Positions 56,001 to 62,800 of a stretch of 64,000 nucleotides of DNA are shown here, one piece after another (the stretch's first letter is position 1; every line of letters starts with the position of its first letter). The position numbers and the translations under genes are program-made. Source of the stretch: Parus major (lineage: Eukaryota > Chordata > Aves > Passeriformes > Paridae); assembly GCF_001522545.3 (NCBI RefSeq), contig NC_031776.1, positions 27,415,634 to 27,479,633 on the forward strand. The letters run 5' to 3'. The notes under the pieces are model-generated. The model saw only the letters and a list, made by a program, of their open reading frames with translations, made no database searches and was not told where the DNA came from.

Positions 56001-56890
56001 TTAGGGGGTGGCACCTTCTCTGGCAGTGGGGTTTTTGGGGTGCCCTTCTTGGCCAGCACAGAGCGGAAGTCCACCTGCTGGGGAGCATGGACTTTCCTCT
56101 CCTCCTCTGACAAGGTCTTGGGTTTGACCTGCCGCTGCAGGTTAGCTCGGAAGTCCATTTGCTCGGCTGGGATTTCTTTCAGTTCCTCCTCAGAAAAACT
56201 TTTGGTGCTGACTTTCTTGCCTAAAATATCACGGAAATCAAGTTGTTCAGCTTCCTGCTGCCTCAGGCTCTCCTCTGTGTGCTCCCGAGTTTCCACTCGC
56301 CTCTTCAGCACGCCTCGGACGTCCTCCTGCTCTTCCTCAGCTACTCTGGTTACGCTGCTGTTCTTTTTGAAGCCACTTGTTCTACCAGATGTTAGTTTAC
56401 CATGATCTCCACCATCTCTTTGCTCTCCAGAGCTGGCTGATTCCCTCCCACTATGATCCGAAAAAGAAAAGAAAGAGAGAGCCAGGAAAGGGGCTGGTTT
56501 AAAAATGTCAGGGAACAATCTCAGAGCAGGAACAAAATGTGTTTATAGAAGGGGAGGTTGATTAGAGGAGCATACTCCATTAGTTTATTGCATCAATGAT
56601 GACTTCAGGAGCCATATAAGGGCACAAACAAAAAAGATCTCCTCTACTCTGGCTTGGTACAATGTGCTTAGCTTGTATGATGAAAACAATTTGTTAGGTC
56701 ACATTTGGGGATTAGGTTGAACAGCAGCCAGCCTGGGTCTGTAAGGGCAGGGAATTAACGGAGCAAAAAATAGAACCCACCCATGCAAGTCCCTGGGAAA
56801 AATACTCACTCTCTGAGCGTTTCTGCTGTGGAAGCTGAACTCTCCCGCAGCATGAGAGACACCTGGCAGCTGCATTCTCCAACTTGGTTC
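4811..56890 (-). CDS. MYLK: MYLK, myosin light chain kinase (internal part, 12 exons, both ends outside window)
   Basis: The product is the Ca2+/calmodulin-dependent kinase that phosphorylates the regulatory light chain of myosin II. It drives smooth-muscle contraction and non-muscle actomyosin tension and is tethered to actin filaments. Twelve minus-strand exons, 2357 coding bases in total, join with matching phases into one frame without a stop. In order they give an Ig tail, five D(F/V)RxxL motifs, an Ig, a Lys/Pro linker, an Ig, FN3, an acidic linker and the kinase N-lobe to DFG. This is the order in long MLCK, and the residues are nearly those I recall for chicken MYLK. Intron phases from 5' to 3' are 2,1,1,1,1,0,1,1,1,2,2, and the last exon ends in phase 1. 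The N-terminal Ig domains, the kinase C-lobe, the calmodulin-binding region and telokin are not in the window. The identification is very secure. Confidence 0.98.
5029..8925 (-). other. MYLK: MYLK intron k-l, 3.9 kb
   Basis: This AT-rich intron has a GT/T-rich stretch at 5630-5710 and a GC-richer island at 7680-7920 without a recognisable gene. Bases near 6808-6860 (GGAATCACAGAATACACATC, then TAAGACCAGAAGGAACAGTG) could be a CR1-type relic but are too short to call. Confidence 0.85.
8926..9129 (-). CDS. MYLK: MYLK exon k: kinase N-lobe (ATP-binding half)
   Basis: This 204-base exon has an acceptor after ATATTTTCAG and a donor at AAAT|GTAAGT in phase 2. It encodes 67 whole codons. Visible elements are the rest of the Gly-rich loop (GKFGQVFRLVEKK), the ATP-anchoring Lys in VWAGKFFKAY, the helix-C Glu in NIRDEISIMNCL, and the hinge-side strand ANIVMVLEM. 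These residues make the nucleotide-binding lobe. The sequence appears identical to the chicken kinase as I recall it. A tandem duplication and a perfect inverted repeat lie 66 to 208 bases upstream in the preceding intron. Confidence 0.98.
9196..9242. repeat. Two-copy tandem duplication, period 25
   Basis: TACTAAATATTCCAGCAGAA (9196-9215) and TACTAAATATTCCAGCAAAA (9221-9240) are copies. The 22-base units differ at one base, and their starts are 25 bases apart. They lie between exon k and the perfect inverted repeat. Confidence 0.92.
9284..9337. repeat. Perfect 24-bp inverted repeat, 6-base loop
   Basis: The left arm 9284-9307 (starts TCTATACTGATCTGCAAG) is the exact reverse complement of the right arm 9314-9337 (ends CTTGCAGATCAGTATAGA). 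The loop is TGAATG. RNA from either strand would fold into a 24-bp stem. It lies 155 bases upstream of the MYLK exon k acceptor in gene direction. Perfect arms imply recent formation. Confidence 0.95.
10150..10243 (-). CDS. MYLK: MYLK exon j: linker and first strand of the kinase domain
   Basis: This 94-base exon encodes 30 whole codons from GKETEVEYRTVTINTEQKVS through DVYNIEERLG. The acceptor is TTATTTGTAG and the donor is GATC|GTAAGT in phase 2. YNIEERLGS is the first beta strand of the kinase and the start of the Gly-rich loop. The loop Ser codon TC|G is split by the intron, and exon k continues GKFGQV. A second possible acceptor AG lies two bases inside the exon, but only the position given keeps the frame with exon i. 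Confidence 0.97.
10343..10378 (-). CDS. MYLK: MYLK exon i: 36-base acidic micro-exon
   Basis: This exon is only 36 bases long, with an acceptor after TTCATCACAG and a donor at GATG|GTAAGA. It is phase 1 on both sides and has 11 whole codons, PKEDEAELSDD. It lies between FN3 and the kinase and carries mostly Asp and Glu. Support comes from the fitting split codons (Glu before and Glu after), the clean splice sites, and the similar acidic stretch in chicken MLCK. It is separated from the next exon by an intron of only 99 bases. Being 1-1 and divisible by three, it is frame-neutral. Confidence 0.94.
10379..13968 (-). other. MYLK: MYLK intron h-i, 3.6 kb
   Basis: No repeat family is recognised here. 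A CArG-type match CCTTTTAAGG is at 11711-11720, within what chance would give. A 203-codon open frame at 12979-13590 (minus) is the longest non-exonic one in the window and has no recognisable domain. Confidence 0.85.
13969..14271 (-). CDS. MYLK: MYLK exon h: complete fibronectin type III domain
   Basis: One 303-base exon, phase 1 at both ends, encodes 100 whole codons. The acceptor follows TTGTTGCAG and the donor is GAAG|GTTAGT. Hallmarks of FN3 are KPDPPAGTP at the start, the B-strand Trp in LTLSWYGSSYDGG, YTVEIW on strand C, LQADREYKFRVRAANVYG on strands E-F, and GISEPS before the end. MLCK has one FN3 domain just before the kinase. The exon is one of the most GC-rich stretches in the window, and a second long minus-strand reading frame over the same bases is only a shadow. 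It ends GEKQE, leading into the acidic linker. Confidence 0.98.
16085..16225 (-). repeat. MIR-like ancient SINE relic (copy 2, degraded)
   Basis: The plus strand shows ATCACAGAGGAGTTACATGA, then TTTGTCTAAGATTAGAAAG and AGAACTGAATCTTGATCTCC. It has the same order of words as copy 1 (cacagag..gtta..tgattTGtctaag..., then aactgaat..gatctcctgg) with more substitutions. It is the same orientation as copy 1 and in the same intron. Confidence 0.45.
18762..18904 (+). mobile_element. tRNA-Ile-headed SINE with CR1-type tail (TguSINE1-like)
   Basis: Bases 18771-18830 match a tRNA-Ile body. They contain GGTTAGAGCATATTGCTAAT with the anticodon-loop region, and a B-box-like GGGGTCAATCC at 18808-18818. The tRNA acceptor-side end GTACAGGCCA is at 18821-18830. 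From about 18841 the sequence turns into a CR1 3' end (GGCTGGAGTCGATGATCCTT, then GTGGGTCCTTTCCAACTC) and stops in GATTCTGTGA. A tRNA-Ile head plus CR1 tail is the structure of the passerine SINE TguSINE1, which is mobilised by CR1. The head is degraded at the A box and lacks its first bases, so this copy is unlikely to be active. It lies antisense to MYLK. Confidence 0.8.
20077..20205 (-). repeat. MIR-like ancient SINE relic (copy 1, best preserved)
   Basis: The plus strand reads GGGGTAACTGAGGCACGTGA, then ATGACCTTGCCCAAGGACAC and ACAGGAGAATGGAGCTGGGA. This is the reverse complement of the well-known core and tRNA-derived part of MIR/CORE-type SINEs. It is an ancient amniote repeat, heavily worn. 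The exact subfamily cannot be named by eye. Confidence 0.6.
22040..22110 (-). repeat. MIR-like ancient SINE relic (copy 3, short)
   Basis: The plus strand contains GGCATGGAAACATGAAGCAA, then TATGCCCAAAAGCATGTGGC and AAGCTTGTGGCATAGCTG. It has the same word order as the other two relics (aagcaa-t-tgcccaa--gcat-tggcaag-ctgtgGCA-agctg). It is short and worn, and the assignment is tentative. Confidence 0.35.
23295..23480 (-). mobile_element. Old CR1 LINE fragment, opposite orientation
   Basis: Read on the minus strand this resembles the CR1 3' region. The plus strand shows the reverse complement, with TCTGTTCAAAGCAGGATCAG, then GGTCAGATCAGATTGCTCAG and CTTATCCAGTCTGAACTTGA, and finally CTGGGCAATCTGCTCC. 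Divergence from younger copies is marked and the two ends are unclear, so it is an old, truncated insertion. It lies in the intron between exons g and h in the same direction as MYLK. Confidence 0.8.
26099..26252 (-). CDS. MYLK: MYLK exon g: second half of the Ig domain before FN3
   Basis: This 154-base exon has an acceptor after ATTTGGCAG in phase 0 and a donor at GTTG|GTAAGT in phase 1. It encodes 51 codons from IQENEYIKIENAENSSKLTI to QVNLTVV. The F strand reads HCGCYTLVVEN, with Leu where the usual Y-x-C motif has Cys, matching the missing B-strand Cys in exon f. Two other Cys flank the Gly. Together exons f and g form one phase 1-1 module of 94 codons. The split Asp codon leads into the FN3 exon. 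Confidence 0.97.
26253..29594 (-). other. MYLK: MYLK intron f-g, 3.3 kb
   Basis: It holds only the degenerate repeat at 27440-27525 and a small duplication of GGAGATGGAAAAAT at 29500-29530. No gene or element is recognised. Confidence 0.88.
27440..27525. repeat. Degenerate minisatellite-like stretch
   Basis: Words such as AGAGAAAGCCC, AAAGGAT and GCCCTGAA recur four to five times in about 85 bases with uneven spacing, suggesting an old small tandem array in the intron between exons f and g. Confidence 0.55.
29595..29722 (-). CDS. MYLK: MYLK exon f: first half of the Ig domain before FN3
   Basis: This 128-base exon has an acceptor after TTCTCTTCAG, preceded by an (ATTTT)n run, and a donor at GCAG|GTAAAT in phase 0. 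It encodes 42 whole codons, beginning APPQITQFPEDRKVRAGESV and ending TWMKFRKQ. This is strands A to C of an I-set Ig, with the core Trp in CTWMKF. The B-strand position normally held by Cys is Ala (VELFAKV), so the standard intradomain disulfide cannot form. The nearby Cys in ITCTW is on strand C. The domain finishes in exon g. Confidence 0.97.
29723..31302 (-). other. MYLK: MYLK intron e-f, 1.6 kb
   Basis: The (AAAAT)n run beside the exon f acceptor and a short (TG)n at 30590-30604 are the only structured parts. Confidence 0.88.
29730..29751. repeat. (AAAAT)n short repeat at the exon f acceptor
   Basis: The plus strand AAAATAAAATAAAATAAAAT reads (ATTTT)n on the gene strand and sits immediately upstream of TCTCTTCAG. 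It therefore forms the distal part of the polypyrimidine tract of exon f. Confidence 0.9.
31303..31353 (-). CDS. MYLK: MYLK exon e: 51-base linker exon
   Basis: This 51-base exon continues the basic linker with 16 whole codons, EATVKKKPAPKTPPKA. The acceptor is TTTTTTTTTAACTAG, so the polypyrimidine tract is nearly pure T, and the donor is GCAG|GTAATT. Both borders are phase 1. The split codons complete Ser (A|GT from exon d) and Ala (G|CT into exon f), which fixes the borders. The sequence agrees with the chicken protein I recall at this place (the SEATVKKKPAPKTPPKA stretch). The small size and 1-1 phase make it a frame-neutral exon. Confidence 0.96.
31354..42534 (-). other. MYLK: MYLK intron d-e, 11.2 kb
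   Basis: Apart from the T-rich acceptor tract at 31357-31385 and the poly-T run at 34408-34432, I recognise no gene, exon or repeat family in this AT-rich stretch. The absence of an identifiable CR1 over 11 kb is a limit of reading by eye. Confidence 0.8.
34408..34432. repeat. Poly-T tract
   Basis: A run of T interrupted by one C lies in the intron between exons d and e. Read on the minus strand it is poly-A. No retrocopy or SINE body is recognisable next to it. Confidence 0.85.
42535..42615 (-). CDS. MYLK: MYLK exon d: Lys/Pro-rich linker
   Basis: This 81-base exon has an acceptor after TTGATTGCAG and a donor at GAGA|GTAAGT, with phase 1 on both sides. It encodes 26 whole codons (ASKTSKPTEKKTKKPKTTLP, then PVLPTE) between the two central Ig domains. 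About a third of the residues are Lys and the rest are mostly Thr, Pro and Ser, so it is an unstructured basic linker. The split codons on either side give Asp before it and Ser after it, matching the chicken order. It is symmetric (1-1) and divisible by three, so it could be skipped without shifting the frame. I see no direct sign that it is. Confidence 0.96.
43271..43312. repeat. (ATAA)n-rich partial duplication before the CR1
   Basis: ATGAGAGATAAATAAATAAA and ATGAGATATAAATAAAAGG are two related copies, 28 bases apart, just before the CR1 copy starts. Confidence 0.7.
43325..43768 (+). mobile_element. CR1 LINE, 5'-truncated, 3' end preserved
   Basis: This is a typical avian CR1 3' segment on the plus strand. 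It begins near GGGCTGGAGCACTTCTCCTA, then AAGACAGGCTGAGAGAGCTG and GGAAGAAATTCTTCACTGTG. It ends with GGTTGGAACAAAATGATCTT, TAAGGTCCCTTCCAACACAA and a decayed repeat of the terminal octamer type (AACCATTTAGGATTTAATGA). The reverse transcriptase reading frames are missing. It is preceded by an (ATAA)n-rich stretch. It lies in the intron between exons c and d, antisense to MYLK. Confidence 0.93.
45978..46094 (-). CDS. MYLK: MYLK exon c: second half of the Ig domain begun in exon b
   Basis: This 117-base exon has an acceptor after TTTGTTCAG and a donor at GAAG|GTAAGT, with phase 1 at both ends. It encodes 38 whole codons beginning TLCSLTIEKAMPEDGGEYKC and ending KVVVE. The D-x-G-x-Y-x-C signature (EDGGEYKC) and the following IAENPAGKAEC are the E, F and G strands of an I-set Ig. 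Its Cys pairs with VLQC in exon b. Compared with the chicken sequence I recall, a few residues differ (for example AENPAG for AENAAG), as expected between bird orders. Skipping this exon would keep the frame but destroy the Ig fold. Confidence 0.98.
46257..46287. repeat. (AT)n microsatellite
   Basis: An interrupted TA run, TATATATATATTATATATATAAT in form, lies about 165 bases upstream of the exon c acceptor in gene direction. No function is evident. Confidence 0.9.
47269..47300. repeat. Short tandem duplication, period 17
   Basis: TTTCTCAGCACCTT occurs twice in a row with a 17-base period. It is a simple slippage-type duplication in the intron between exons b and c. Confidence 0.8.
55561..56450 (-). 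CDS. MYLK: MYLK exon b: actin-binding DFRxxL repeats, linker and first half of an Ig domain; contains short-isoform start
   Basis: This 890-base exon is by far the largest here. Its acceptor is GGATCATAG and its donor GAAG|GTAAAT, and it is open throughout with 296 whole codons. Five motifs, DVRGVL, DFRDIL, DFRANL, DFRSVL and DFRSVL, start at codons 43, 71, 99, 127 and 155, exactly 28 residues apart. In MLCK these motifs bind F-actin. A Pro/Ala/Lys/Asn-rich linker follows, and from about codon 243 comes the first half of an Ig domain with its core Cys at 266 (VLQC) and Trp at 278 (VTW). The next exon supplies the partner Cys. The Met before DFRANL (codon 98, bases 56156-56158) is the known start of the gizzard-type short isoform. 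The mammalian 12-residue linker repeats are absent, as in chicken. GC content is clearly above that of the introns. Confidence 0.98.
55971..56323 (-). repeat. MYLK: Coding tandem repeat: five D(F/V)RxxL units, 84-base period
   Basis: The Asp codons of DVRGVL, DFRDIL, DFRANL, DFRSVL and DFRSVL start at 56323, 56239, 56155, 56071 and 55987, each 84 bases (28 codons) apart. After each motif come basic residues (KRR, GKK, QRQ, AKK, GSK). The rest of each unit is acidic or Pro-rich. In MLCK these motifs bind actin subunits along the filament. Three of the five belong to the short isoform and all five to the long one. Confidence 0.95.
56392..56415 (-). other. Seven-codon upstream ORF in the predicted short-isoform leader
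   Basis: On the gene strand, ATG at 56413-56415 has G at -3 and G at +4, a strong context, and is followed by six more codons and TAA at 56392-56394. It is out of frame with the MYLK coding sequence that overlaps it. It matters only if a transcript starts in the preceding intron, where it would be the first ATG before the short-isoform start at 56158. Confidence 0.4.
56451..56809 (-). other. MYLK: MYLK intron a-b, 359 bases, with promoter-like elements
   Basis: This very short intron contains the CArG box and TATAAA described above, followed by a long C/T-rich tract (56454-56490) that ends in the exon b acceptor. The tract would also be part of the 5' leader of a transcript starting here. 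Confidence 0.85.
56542..56621 (-). promoter_or_regulatory. Candidate internal promoter of the short MYLK isoform (CArG box plus TATA)
   Basis: Bases 56612-56621 read CCATATAAGG, a perfect CArG box (CC, six A/T, GG), the binding site of serum response factor. About 65 bases further in the gene direction, the minus strand reads TATAAA at 56542-56547. A start about 30 bases beyond would fall near 56515, upstream of the 55561-56450 exon, whose internal Met at 56156-56158 opens the short isoform. In mouse the 130-kDa MLCK is known to come from a CArG-dependent internal promoter. The match of position, order and orientation is seen. Its function here is inferred. Confidence 0.6.
56810..56890 (-). 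CDS. MYLK: MYLK exon a: end of the Ig domain preceding the actin-binding repeats
   Basis: This 81-base exon has an acceptor after TATTTCAG and a donor at GAGA|GTGAGT. It begins with one base that completes an Arg codon, encodes 26 residues starting NQVGECSCQVSLMLRE, and ends with two bases of an Asp codon. The stretch is the last beta strands of an I-set Ig domain, corresponding to the sixth Ig of long MLCK, followed by the start of a Ser-rich linker. Only the long (about 210 kDa) isoform would contain it, because the short isoform starts downstream. The exon carrying the rest of this Ig is not found up to 64000, so the upstream intron exceeds 7.1 kb. Confidence 0.95.
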
Positions 56891-59800
56891 CTGAAATATT
56901 TAAGTGAAATCAGAAAAAAAGGGTTCTCTTGCTCTGTAACTCGCCTGAGAGAAGTGATTGTGTGTTGCACTAAAGCAGCTCAAACCCAGTGTGGGGTTCC
57001 CCTTTTCTATGCCCAGCAGTGGAGGGATTGACTGAGGGGATTTGGTCCCCTTATTCTTGGAGCCAAGCTATGTCAAATAGCTTTTACTGATCTGCTGCTA
57101 TCTGCACTGGGAACAACATACTCCCTGAACAAAAATCAAAGCAATTTACAGACGATGCAGCTGCAAACAAACAAGCTAAAGGAAAATAAATACAAAAGCT
57201 GGAAAATCAAGACAGAGGAAAGGGCTATTTTGCAAAGTTGAAAATCTTTCCAACTCTGCCTACTGTTTATTTATTCAAACCCAAGCTCTTAAGTTTTCTA
57301 ATGTTAAGATATTAAAAACAGGGTCTCATTTCCTTCCCTCCCCTCTGGCCCAACCAATCAGCAAAACCTATCTACACGATTGCTCCAGCCTGTACATGTT
57401 TATATTAAAAAACATAAAAGTGTCACCATATATGGTGCTGAGTACTTATTCTTCCTTTTGCAGAGGAATACCACAGATGCCTTCTGGAAAGGGCTCCCAT
57501 TAAAGAATTCATTTAAAGTGCTCCCCGCTCCCCTGCAGCTCCCTCCCTCCCGCAGATATATATCATTCTTCCAGCCCCAAACAGCTCTTCTCTGCTTAAC
57601 ACAGGAGATGCCAAAAGCAAAATTTAACTCCCCCAGGGCAGCAGTTGTGTAACTATTGCCACCGCTCCCCTGACTATTAAAAAACCAGTCTTGAGTTAAT
57701 TAAGGATTAGAGTTATCTTTTATTAGTGAAAACACTTCTGTCCTTCCCAGTTTAGGTTTAAGTTTGTAAATAGACAAGAAAAGTCCTGGATTATTTATCT
57801 TTTTTGAACAAAAATAATTTTTGCTACTGAAAACATTTCCTGGACATGAGCAAAACACATGTGTTGGAGGGGTGGAAGGCAAGAGAGGCAGGTTTTCCCA
57901 GCTGTGTTCTGCTTTGAACTTGCTAGATAAGAGCACCTTCAAGTTGACTTAGCCCTGAAGTTTAAAACATGGACTCAGGACTGTTAGCTTGCCATAAATA
58001 TATTGTCTGGCCTGGTTTTTAAATAGAGCATGGAAATACTTTCCTAGATATGGTTCTGTTTGGATAAAAAAAACTCCTCTAATTTAAACCATTTTTAACT
58101 TGCAGTGAAAGCAAGATAATTAATACAGATCACAGAATCACAGATTCAGCACAAAGCTTTGTCTTTATAAGAGCAATTAATGCCATCACCTTTTCAGACA
58201 TACTCCCCTTGATTTCTATTGCTTCAGAAAAAGAAACAGTGGATCAGCCTAATATGAAAACTACAAAGAAATTTATGGGTTTGATCAAAGTACCTGGATT
58301 GCAAAGTAAAGGCTCTGCTGATAGAAGCGTATTTGACTTCAAGACCACTAACAACAAGAAGCCAGAGAAATGTTTTATACACTTTTATATCCAGTAAATC
58401 AGAATATGTACACTACAAACTGCTGTTGAAGGCAATCCATGAGGACAGCACTGAAAGCCACAACCCTCATTTCCTTCAATACAAAAAACTAGATAACATC
58501 TGAGCACCAAACAGAAACTGTCCAAAGGGCAGGAGAGGATCCAAGTCAATGCAGAGAGTATTTAACTCAGCCCTGCACTGGAGACCTGCCATTCTTACTT
58601 ACTCTTATGTGTGACCTCCATTTGGAAGCAAGAGGAATAGAAAGAAGGCAAGACAAATGGAAAGCTAGATAAAAATAATAGCATGTTATCTCCTCCCAAC
58701 ATACCAATTGGCATAAAATTATGGCAACATTGCTGAAAATCTGTAGTTTTCATATAATGCATTTCAAACTGGGCCCTTTTGGGACTATTGGAGCTCATGA
58801 GGTTTTCTCTCTGCTTCTCCAAAGTTTTTAAGGGAAGCAGACGCACTCTGGAACTGCTCATTCACTGGTGCTGCAGGGCTTTACCAGGCTGCTGGTTTAC
58901 CTGAGGAGCCCTCCTGCTCAGGACTTTAAACCAATCCAAAGCTGACAAAGGACAAGCCCTGCATGCTGAAGTATAGACAATTTGCAGAGTACATTAAATG
59001 TTGAGGCAGCCCTGCTCAGCTTCTGCCGTGACTGTGTGGCAGAAATATTTGTCCACAAGAATTGTGTCACCAGTGGGAGAGGTTGAAGTAACAGAGACAG
59101 CACTATCCCAGGAGAGGAATTCAGGGATACTGAATGTGGTCCTGACCACTGTGAAGAATGGCAGCATTTCTGCAGGACCCATTTCTGCAAGGCATCTTTC
59201 CCTCTGCAAATTCTTTGCATATGCGAAGAAGCAAATAAGGCAGGCAAAGTAAATCCTTCTAAAGTAAGCTATTTTTCACAGGGTTTGGAAAATAAAGGAG
59301 GGGGTAAGAAAGTAGGAGAGCATTTTGTTCTTTCTATTTTTAAAACCTTGGGAAGCACTTACAAATTATGGCAGCAGTGGGACATACAAGTACCTAGATG
59401 GAAAAATGATTCACAAGGTAGTTTTTTTGATCTTAATTATGATTTCTGATTCAAGTGAATGGCTGAAAATCAATCTACAGGATACAAACCTTGAGTCTCT
59501 GTCTGTTCAGGAGTGTAGCCTTCCCAGGGCCTGCTTCCAGTAAAATCAAATGGATGATTTTAGGAGCAGGGAGAACATACTTTTGTCTTCTGAAACTAAA
59601 AAGGTGAAGTGTCAGAATCTAAAAAAGGTGAAGTTAAAAACACCAACCCACTTTGGAGATCACAGGATGGAAAAAGAGAGACAGACCAATAAAAATTAAG
59701 AAGGACTGGGTGGTTGAGATACAAATTTCAATCAAGAATTGTTCCGTAACCTCGCTAAATATTTTTACATTTATGCAACTTTAGAATCCAGACAAGACAA

Positions 59801-62800
59801 AGATGTGTAGGGGCAGTTGGTAAAAAAGAGAGCCTTGCGGTACATGGACACACCTTCAAGTGCTTCATGTCTCTGCTGTTTTGAAACTTGGCAATAACAA
59901 TACTACTTGTGCAGCTTGAGGTTCTCTCTATTGGCATTTTACCAACAAAACCCTAGACACAGACAGATCTTAGTGGCTCTGTTATTGGGGAACAGGGATA
60001 GACATGGATTAAACCTGTGCTTAGTAGCTTTGCTGTGAAGAAGTGCCTGGAAGTGTTGACTTTTGCAGGACTATTCTGTAGAATGCTCATGCACAGGACT
60101 TATCTTTAAAATGTCAAGGAATATTAATAAAAAAGCCCACCAAAAACAAATAAAACCCCAGCTGCAAAGCCTGAGGCAATTTTAAAAATAGCTCTGTGTC
60201 CTATTGTGGGATCAGTTTTCCCTGGAATGGCTTTTATGTTCAAAATATCTTGAAATACTAGTTTCTTGGCAGAACCTACTCAAATATTTTCACTGAACCT
60301 TAGATGAGACTTATTGTCTGCATGTCCCTAGGAATCACTCCCTGGAGGAACAGGAAAAAAAGCAGTTGTAATTATACTGGGGGGACATACTGAAATTTCC
60401 TACCAGCCTACCAAGTGTGAAATAAATACTGCAGAGTAAATGACATTTTTTCAAGAATGAACTGAAGGGGGCAAAGAAGTTGATCCCTACATATACTGGT
60501 GCTTCAGTTCAGGTAACTGCAAATCATCAGAAGGAGGTTTTGCAACTTTTCTGTGAGTTCAATGGAGAGACAGTCCAGACTCCACAAATCTTTAGCCCCA
60601 AAGAAAGCAACTAATCTACTGGATCACAACTCTAGCTGGTATAAAGCAGAACAACTCTACTGGCTTCAAAGAGGATGCACTTATTTACTTCATCTGAGGG
60701 TTTTGCCAAAAGCTTTTTATAGCCAAAAGAACAATAATTTCATTTGGATTTTTCAGCACTAAGTAGGAGAATGGAACAAGAAAGAGTAATGGTTTTCTTC
60801 TCTAAAAATAGACAATGTATTGATAGGAGAAAGCAAGGTTTACAAACTGAATTTTACAGAAAGACAGAGGTGTTTATAGTTACTGTTTATGTTTATATTT
60901 ACTGTTTAGCCTAATGAAATGTAATCTTAGGAAAGTTTTTTATATAACCTGAATTGCAGAGTATTCAATGTATCCCTGATTTATAAAATAAATGTTTTCC
61001 CCTGATTTTAAGCAGATTATCAAAATATCTAAATCAATACTAATCAACACTAACCAAACTCGTATGGAAGATGGAGTGGGGGAGAAGGAAAACACTTGAA
61101 GAAGACAAAGGTTAACATAGCAGATGATTTGTTTAAGGAACTGCAGGATGATTTCTGAGGTCTCTCGTGCTGACTGTACTGCTATAAAGGTTTTTCTCAA
61201 CAAACACAGTCCCTGTCCAGGTCTCACAGGGTTTTTTGTTTACATCTTCATTTATGATGTACACACTGAGTGAAAGAACACAGCAAAGTCATATTGGGAT
61301 AACAAAATACCAGTGCCTGCATCACTGGAAGGATGCAAAGGACAGGAGGGGAAATAGATATCTTTGTTTTTATGAGCAAGGAAAAGGATTTTTATTTTCC
61401 ATTTTAATCATTTTGCAGGCTGTAAAATGTCCAAATTTCAACAGATGAACTATGGAAGTGGGAAAATCTGTTCTTTTAATATTCCTGCAATACTATTCCT
61501 CTGAGCCTGAGACATAACAGGCTCAAAGGAACATAATTAGGACAATTAAAATGAAAGATGGAAATGTAGAGGAATCATAGGCTTTAAAAAAAGGACCAGG
61601 AGAAGCTACATTGACTACTCTGCTAAAAGCCAGACTTAGCATTCTGTTGAGGGATGGTGAGACAGAAAGCCAACAAGAAATCATGGATGGATCACACCAG
61701 GATCACACTGGGCTCCACATCCTTGTCAGCTCACTGACTAAAGGAGAAAGAACCAGAGCTTTAATTTGTGAGCAGCCAACACAAAAGGAGAATTGTGGAG
61801 GTATTAGGACAGAATTTAGAGCTTAAGAATAATGGAGAAGAAAATTGGAAAATAATTAACACTAGTAGGAAACCATGCCCAGACTAAATTAAGAGAATTG
61901 GAGTAACTCCCTGAGAGAAGATATGAAACCTGCTTCTAAAATTAATATGTGAAAAGGAGCTGTACATTTTATTTGAAATGAAAATGATTATGTTTAAAAA
62001 TAGCCTACTGTCAACTCTGTAAATTCTTTAGTGAGTTGGCTAATGTTTTCTCAGTTATCCCATATTTTTTAATGAACTTTGTAGGAGTTTTTGAGAGAAA
62101 GACACAAATGCTTCTCTCTCCCTCTCAGGTATTGTTAAAACTGTTTCTGAATATATAAACAATTCCCAATCAGGTATTCAAGACAAATGCAGCCAGTTAA
62201 ACAGCTATTTAGTCAAGACTAAATTTAGTGCTGAAGATCACTGCAACTCTATTGCTAACTTGAAGTTACACAGCTGACTTCTGGCTCCTTGGATATGCCT
62301 GAGCATATTTATTTCTCTGTTACTCATAGTTCTCAACCAGTGCCTAAAAACATACGACTTTCTGTTCCCTGAACATTAACTGGAATTTTACAAATGACAG
62401 CAAAGTAAAATGAGGTATCAGCATTCCCTTTGCTCTAACTGCAGCACAGCATTACTTATGGATCAGAAAAAGCCAACATTGATCTTTGTGGGATCCCCAG
62501 TTATTTCTCCAGTGAAAGGATTAGGGAACAGCTGCAACTAGCATGTAATCTGCTGTGTTGTTTTCAACACAGCTGTAATTTTTTGCTACAACTTTACTTT
62601 TTCTCCTTTCCCCCAAAAATTCCTCTCATCTACTAATTGTCTGAAGTAATTTATTTTCTAAGTGTACGTTTCAGAGTTATGATAATGTCAGACTTCCACT
62701 TTGAAAAAAGGGCTCCAGTGATGAATTTGGCCTGAGTGACCACCAGCTACACCTGATCAATACAGCTGACTTCCTACATCAGTCCCAACAAAACCCTCCA

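Noticed and set aside
55685..56405. Long plus-strand open frames opposite exon b
   Set aside because: They are shadows of the GC-rich minus-strand exon. They have no domain and the minus strand is proven coding by homology and splice phases.
56516..56518. Possible upstream start of an extended exon b frame (FPDIFKPAPFL...)
   Set aside because: The codon is TTG, not ATG, and the stretch is the intron's polypyrimidine region before a good acceptor. It is open by chance.
58127..58146. TCACAGAATCACAG, the look of a CR1 terminal repeat
   Set aside because: Only about 14 bases match and no CR1 body follows on either side.
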